NCBI RefSeq assembly: GCF_000347635.1 | Contig: NC_020514.1 | Location: forward strand, 2,480,001-2,544,000 | DNA length: 64,000 nt | Direction of reading: 5' to 3' | DNA from: Paraglaciecola psychrophila 170 | Lineage (GTDB): Bacteria; Pseudomonadota; Gammaproteobacteria; Enterobacterales; Alteromonadaceae | Shown here: in pieces, positions 59,412 through 64,000 of the stretch | Numbering within the stretch: the first letter of the stretch is position 1 | Layout: each line of letters begins with the position of its first letter | Made by a program: the position numbers and the translations under genes | Notes under the pieces: generated by a model | Told to the model about the DNA's origin: nothing | The model's database searches: none | The model's input: only the letters and a program-made list of their open reading frames with translations

Positions 59412-60270
59412 TTATTAAGAGTAATGAAAACTACAATAAATGGGGAATGTCTGGAGGCGCGAATAATTTTCTAGATTTTATCGAAAAAGAACTTATCCCT
59501 TATGTTAATAAAAGCTATCGTACAAACAATTTCAAAATACTATCTGGTCATTCTTTAGGTGGATTACTAACTGTTTATGCATTGCAGTCTAGACCATACC
59601 TGTTTCAAGCCCACTTTGCCTTTAGCCCAAGTTTATGGTGGCATAATCAAGTAATATTTGAAGATGCAAAAAACTTTTTAGCAAACACGCCGCAATTAAA
59701 TAACTACTTATATTTAAACTTGGGGAACGAAAAGGGAGATATGTTTAGCGCTTTTAATAAATACACTGACTTATTGAAAACACATACCCCAAAGGCTTTA
59801 GCTATAATTCAGAGATAGATGAACAAGAAAGTCACGGTACAACAGCTCTTGTTGGCCAAACTCACGCGTATCGTTATCTATATAAATCATTACAGTGCCC
59901 AGATGAAGTTATTGCCGAAGGTTTACCTGCTATTAAAGGGTTTTTCAAAACACAATCTGAAAAATACGGCTACGAAATCAAACCTACTTACCGAGCAATT
60001 AACCAAGCTGGCTATATTGCTTTAAATAAAAAAGTCTTTAACAAGGCAATAAAGCTATTTGAAATGAACGTGAAAAACTACCCATACAAAGCTGATGCAT
60101 ATGACAGTTTTGCTGACGGGCTTGAAGCGAGTAAACAGCTCAATAAGGCGTTAAACATGAGGAATATGGCTATTGAAAAAAGTATAAATGAAAATGTTGA
60201 AAATAATGCTTATCAAACTCGTCTAGCCAACTTAGTAGCCTTAATTAAAGAAAATGCGCAAAGCAATTGA
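59412..60270 (+). pseudogene. Truncated, frameshifted esterase (IroE/Fes-like) with C-terminal repeats
   Basis: The frame is open directly from the RAYT unit's right repeat: NKWGMSGGANNFLDFIEKEL, the nucleophile elbow ILSGHSLGGLLTVYAL and FAFSPSLWWHNQ match putative esterases of the ferri-siderophore type. A one-base shift at 59787-59793 separates this from SYNSEIDEQESHGTTALVG, IKPTYRAINQAGYIALNKKV and a tetratricopeptide-like tail ending at 60270. The N-terminal ~100 residues are missing, cut by the mobile unit. Gene is dead. Confidence 0.75.
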
Positions 60271-60769
60271 GTTGCCTACTCAATTGTATTCAAATAAAAC
60301 TAAACGGTTGATTACCCTGTGCAAAATTTGAAATGCCCTCGATTAACTTTTATCTAAGCGGAGGGTATATCAATGTTCAGACTGAATCGTCACGTAAACT
60401 GAGTCAACAAACATTCACCATATGGCAGCTTCACGCTTAAACTGATCGTAAACATAGAATATCGACATAGCTAATGTCACACTAACTATCACTAATTAAA
60501 GAATGACTCGACTGTCCGGTATTAGGCTCGAAGCTGCCGTTGGAATTCTACTTATGAACGCTAATTTTTGCCACATTTCAGAAGTTTTTGTACCTCGAAA
60601 CCAGGTCAATTTAAGATCCGCTCCCAAGACTATAGAGGTCATTTCTGTAACTAATATATTATGGCCTAGTAAGTGTTGTATCAGTTCTTCTAGATAACCG
60701 GGAAAGTTCAACAATATCAAAGCTAAATTGATGTGACTTTTCGGCTTTATAAATCAAAAAATTTAACGT
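60271..60769. other. Intergenic region, nothing recognised
   Basis: About 500 bases between the esterase remnant and the AraC gene. Two overlapping open frames at ~60496-60720 on both strands have no family resemblance and no ribosome site; a real gene here is unlikely. Confidence 0.4.
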
Positions 60770-61771
60770 TTATTTTACTGATATGAGATATTCACCAGGT
60801 GTAATGCCCATCCACTCTTTAAAAGCTCTAATAAATGCGCTTTGCTCTGAATATCCAAGTAAAAAGGCTATCTCTAAAGATGTAAATTCGCCATCAACTA
60901 GATACCGTTTAGCTAACCGACAACGTGAGTCTGCGAGTATAGAGCGATAATTATGATCGTTGTTACTTAGTTTTCGATAAAATGATCGAAGTGAAAATCC
61001 CATTTTTACACAAACAGTGCTCGCACGAGTATCACCGTCTTTCATCGCGACCAATATTTGTTCTCGTAATTTTAAGAGAAAAGGTTCAAACGTTTCATTT
61101 TGATATTTTGTTTCTGTTAATAAAAATCTAGCTTGTTGATCAAAGATTTTAAGCAGTGATGGATCACTTGTTGAAATATTCAATAACATTAAATATGTAG
61201 GTATATTTACCCGTAATGTAGGAGAGTTAAATTCAACTGGGCAGCCTAAAATCGCTTGATAAATATTAATGTCTTTAGGTTCTTTAATGGGTAAAGCGAC
61301 AGATACAGGTGCAATTTTCCGATTAATTAACGATTGGTAAAGTGTAATAAATATTATCAAACCAAATTCATATAACAGCCGGTTATCTACACCTCGTAAC
61401 ATCCATTGATGACTACAAGCATTTTCTTGAATTTCTATTTTAGCTGCCAAATCAGTTAATATTAATGTTTGGTATCGACCATATCTAATTAACGCTTGTT
61501 TAAGCGTGCTGCATGATGTTATTAAATTTCCAACTAAGCCAAAATCTTCCGGTTTTGCCATTGCCCCAATGCGTAACCCTAATGCTGGTAGAGGAGTTAA
61601 CTGATAAATTTGATCTAATAATTGTGAAAACGTCAGCGTATCGACGCGTTTTACTTTAGATAGTTCTTGAAGTGTTTCTCTTAAGCTTTTTGCTTCTAAT
61701 GCCTGCTCATCTATGTATCGCGTTAAAATATTAAGGAAGCTAATGGGAACATAAGCTTTGTATTGTGTCAT
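60770..61771 (-). CDS. AraC-family transcriptional regulator
   Basis: A 333-residue regulator of the OruR type: an arabinose-binding-like N-terminal domain (QLTPLPALGLRIGAMAKPED near residue 52) and two C-terminal helix-turn-helices (VCVKMGFSLRSFYRKL and LEIAFLLGYSEQSAFIRAFK, then GITPGEY). It is divergent from the large oxidoreductase gene with ~140 bases between them, so it likely regulates it. Confidence 0.92.
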   Translation of the reverse strand: MTQYKAYVPISFLNILTRYIDEQALEAKSLRETLQELSKVKRVDTLTFSQLLDQIYQLTPLPALGLRIGAMAKPEDFGLVGNLITSCSTLKQALIRYGRYQTLILTDLAAKIEIQENACSHQWMLRGVDNRLLYEFGLIIFITLYQSLINRKIAPVSVALPIKEPKDINIYQAILGCPVEFNSPTLRVNIPTYLMLLNISTSDPSLLKIFDQQARFLLTETKYQNETFEPFLLKLREQILVAMKDGDTRASTVCVKMGFSLRSFYRKLSNNDHNYRSILADSRCRLAKRYLVDGEFTSLEIAFLLGYSEQSAFIRAFKEWMGITPGEYLISVK

Positions 61772-61910
61772 TTGTTTCTAAAAAAGTGCGATTAATTTTA
61801 TTAGACTAGCATGTTGGCACGTTATGTCAAAGGCTAGTAAAATTGTCAATATTTACCTAACGATAGAGCATAAAATAATATTCTTTCATCAATAGCATCT
61901 GGAGATTATT

Positions 61911-64000
61911 ATGGCTTATGTTGTAACACAATCATGTATAGGAAATAAGCATACCGATTGCGTAGACGTTTGTCCTGTTGATGCATTTAGGGAAGGTCCT
62001 GAAATGCTCTACATTGACCCTAATGTATGTATTGATTGCAATGCTTGTATCACAGCATGTCCAGAACGTGCTATTTACTCAGAAAGTTCTGTTCCTAATT
62101 TAATGCGAAATTTTATAGCCTTGAATGCGGAAAAATCTTTAATATATCCTGTAATAACAGAAAGTATTAGCCATAATATTGCAGTATCACCAATGGTTAA
62201 GTTCTCAGGTCATTTTGCAGTCATCGGCTCAGGACCGTCCGGTTTTTATACCGCTGAAGAAATATTTAAACAAATGCCATTAGCTAAAGTCGATATGTTC
62301 GAACGTTTACCAACACCTTTTGGCCTTGTTCGTTATGGGGTTGCTCCAGATCATCCTCGTATTAAATCTGTATCATCTAGCTTTGAGCGTATTGCACAGA
62401 ATGAGCGGTTTCGTTTTTTCGGCAATGTTGAGTTGGGCCGTGATATTCAACGAAACGATTTACTTGACCAGTATGATGCGGTTGTTTATGCAACCGGAGG
62501 CTCTAAAAGTCGACCTTTATCAATTCCGGGGGCTGAATTACCTAATATTTTCGGCTCTTCTACCTTTGTTGGTTGGTATAACGGCCACCCTGATCAAAGT
62601 AAACTTTCTGTAGACTTGTCATCACAGACCGCTGTTGTTATCGGTATGGGGAATGTGGCATTAGATATTGCTCGAATGTTAGTATTATCATCCGAGCAAC
62701 TTGAAAAAACAGACGTTGCAGATGAAGCGTTAAGTGCCTTTAAACAAAGCTCAATACAAGAGGTAATTTTAATAGCTCGTCGGGGTATTGCTGAAGCGGC
62801 TTTCACGCCCAAAGAATTAGAACAATTAATGGGACTTGATGATGTAGACTTAATTATTGATGCTAACGATTTAGCATTAGATCAACAAAAAATTGTTCAT
62901 ACAGAACTACCTGAGTTTAGTGAAGTAAAACAAAACATTAACTTGCTTAAAGTAATTTCTCAACGTCAGCAGTCTGATAATATTCAGCAGAATAAAAAAC
63001 GCATCCGCTTTATATTTTGCCATAGTCCAGACTATATTGATAACGATGTAAATGGGCACAAAACATTACATCTTACCCGTAATGAAATTATTCGAGATGA
63101 TGATGGTCGTATTTCTATTAAAACAACCCGCGAAAAATCACTTATCAATGCCAACCTCATCGTACATGCTATTGGTTATCAAGGTGATGCGATTGAAAAC
63201 GTAGCCTTCGATGAACAACGTGGCGTTATTCTTAATCAACAAGGTCGAGTAGATATTGTTAATCATAGTTCACAAGTTAAGTCCGAAGGGAGTGCTTTAA
63301 ACCAGGAGTATGCCGTTGGGTGGATAAAACGTGGCGCTAGTGGTGTAATAGGCAGTAATAAGCATTGTGCTCAAGATACCGTAAATCAATTAATCACCGA
63401 TTTTGTTGATGCAAATATCTCGTCTGCAAAAGTCGTCCGTCAAGATACTGAGGATTTTCTTGTAGAACGTAACGTTGAATATATAAGTTTTAGCGATTGG
63501 CAATTACTTGATCAATATGAACAAGAGCAAGGACATTTATTAGGCCGGCTACGACGTAAAGTGACTAATATCAAGCGAATGTTAGATATAATTAGGGACA
63601 CTCGCACAGAAAAGTTAGCCAAAGAACAGCAAAGAACAAATTTACCAATTAAAACCCATCTACGAAACTGTACGCTTTGTGAAGCGATGTGCGGTATTCA
63701 AATCAAATATCAAGGCGATAAAATTATATCTATCGCGGGTGATAATGAAGACCCACATAGTGGCGGGCACATTTGTCCTAAAGGCTATTCCTTACAAGAT
63801 TTGCATAACGACCCTGATCGTTTAAAAACACCAATACAAAAAGTTAACGGTCAATGGTTACCCATTAGTTGGGATGATGCATTTGACCGCGTCAGTAAAG
63901 AAATAGTCAATATTCAAAGTCAATATGGTGATGATGCAATTTCCGGGTATTGGGGGAATCCTGCATCTCATAACTTTGGGATATTGACAGCGATAGGTAA
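61911..64000 (+). CDS. Ferredoxin - flavin reductase - molybdopterin oxidoreductase fusion (partial)
   Basis: An open frame from the ATG at 61911 (GGAG at 61901) to the window end, at least 696 residues with no stop. Residues 1-60 are a 7Fe/8Fe ferredoxin: C9, C17, C21, C40, C43, C46 and C50. Residues ~100-480 resemble adrenodoxin-reductase-type (FprA/FprB) NADPH-ferredoxin reductases, with the FAD loop VIGSGPSGFYTAEE, PTPFGLVRYGVAPDHP, the NADP loop VIGMGNVALDIARML and the late GWIKRGASGVIG. From ~580 a molybdopterin oxidoreductase starts, with its own 4Fe-4S (C587, C590, C594, C622; CTLCEAMCG ... HICPKGYS). It could feed NADPH electrons to a molybdenum site in one chain. Its C-terminus lies outside. 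Confidence 0.9.
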   Translation, partial: MAYVVTQSCIGNKHTDCVDVCPVDAFREGPEMLYIDPNVCIDCNACITACPERAIYSESSVPNLMRNFIALNAEKSLIYPVITESISHNIAVSPMVKFSGHFAVIGSGPSGFYTAEEIFKQMPLAKVDMFERLPTPFGLVRYGVAPDHPRIKSVSSSFERIAQNERFRFFGNVELGRDIQRNDLLDQYDAVVYATGGSKSRPLSIPGAELPNIFGSSTFVGWYNGHPDQSKLSVDLSSQTAVVIGMGNVALDIARMLVLSSEQLEKTDVADEALSAFKQSSIQEVILIARRGIAEAAFTPKELEQLMGLDDVDLIIDANDLALDQQKIVHTELPEFSEVKQNINLLKVISQRQQSDNIQQNKKRIRFIFCHSPDYIDNDVNGHKTLHLTRNEIIRDDDGRISIKTTREKSLINANLIVHAIGYQGDAIENVAFDEQRGVILNQQGRVDIVNHSSQVKSEGSALNQEYAVGWIKRGASGVIGSNKHCAQDTVNQLITDFVDANISSAKVVRQDTEDFLVERNVEYISFSDWQLLDQYEQEQGHLLGRLRRKVTNIKRMLDIIRDTRTEKLAKEQQRTNLPIKTHLRNCTLCEAMCGIQIKYQGDKIISIAGDNEDPHSGGHICPKGYSLQDLHNDPDRLKTPIQKVNGQWLPISWDDAFDRVSKEIVNIQSQYGDDAISGYWGNPASHNFGILTAIG

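Noticed and set aside
60496..60720. Open frames on both strands
   Set aside because: Mutually overlapping, short, and no recognised protein pattern; kept only as an unexplained gap.
1..64000. CRISPR arrays, tRNA or rRNA genes
   Set aside because: No regular direct repeat-spacer pattern and no tRNA or rRNA landmark was seen on either strand; the repeats present are single dispersed palindromes.

Overview
The window looks like a chromosome segment of a marine, AT-rich gammaproteobacterium of the order Alteromonadales. The inference rests on gene families and arrangement (assimilatory nasA-cobA-ybiB, minCDE beside speD and a membrane-anchored aminopropyltransferase, yeaG-yeaH-spoVR, mdlAB-like exporters) and on protein similarity by eye; a Paraglaciecola/Glaciecola/Colwellia-like genus would fit, but I cannot prove the genus. 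The unusually high number of decayed genes and IS remnants would suit a cold-adapted, IS-rich genome.

Layout. 1-3.4 kb: 3' end of the assimilatory nitrate reductase, siroheme methyltransferase cobA, and a TrpD2/YbiB-like gene. 3.5-11.1 kb: a frameshifted periplasmic binding protein, a dead DUF3047 gene, a Tat-exported sugar isomerase-like protein, a DUF1499 lipoprotein, a HAD protein lacking its nucleophile, a dead NTF2-like gene, a TSUP transporter, a solo CbiM-like membrane protein and exonuclease III. 11.2-14.5 kb: a graveyard holding a dead IS256 element and a yefM-yoeB toxin-antitoxin pair that is itself broken by a dead IS30 element. 14.5-24 kb: a frameshifted methyltransferase, phytanoyl-CoA dioxygenase, LysR, a CNT nucleoside transporter, an RhtB exporter and a heterodimeric ABC exporter. 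24-34 kb: lipid/acyl-CoA type enzymes (lipase-like lipoprotein, two SDRs, a dienoyl-CoA-isomerase-like crotonase, DUF3089) and an operon joining a CoA-transferase-GNAT fusion to a histone-deacetylase-family protein.

35-45 kb: an aldo/keto reductase, an unknown secreted protein, and the stress operon yeaG-yeaH-spoVR bracketed by an intact mgtE and a broken copy of the mgtE 3' end in the same orientation. 45-54 kb: penicillin-acylase-family Ntn hydrolase, GNAT, yqfB (frameshifted), beta-carbonic anhydrase, riboflavin synthase, RhlE-like helicase, minCDE. 54-60 kb: speD-speE, methyltransferase and hotdog genes (some broken), and a REP-associated tyrosine transposase bounded by inverted repeats that truncates an esterase gene. 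60.7-64 kb: an AraC regulator divergent from a very large fusion of ferredoxin, FprA/FprB-like flavin reductase and molybdopterin oxidoreductase that runs off the window.

Two themes cut across the regions. First, a dispersed ~55-60 bp imperfect palindrome (outer ends near ACCCATTGTAA / TTACAGTGGGT) sits in at least seven intergenic gaps, often between convergent genes. Second, many genes carry single small indels, often in A/T runs; this is either real decay or a sequencing/assembly problem and should be resolved before any of these genes is called dead.
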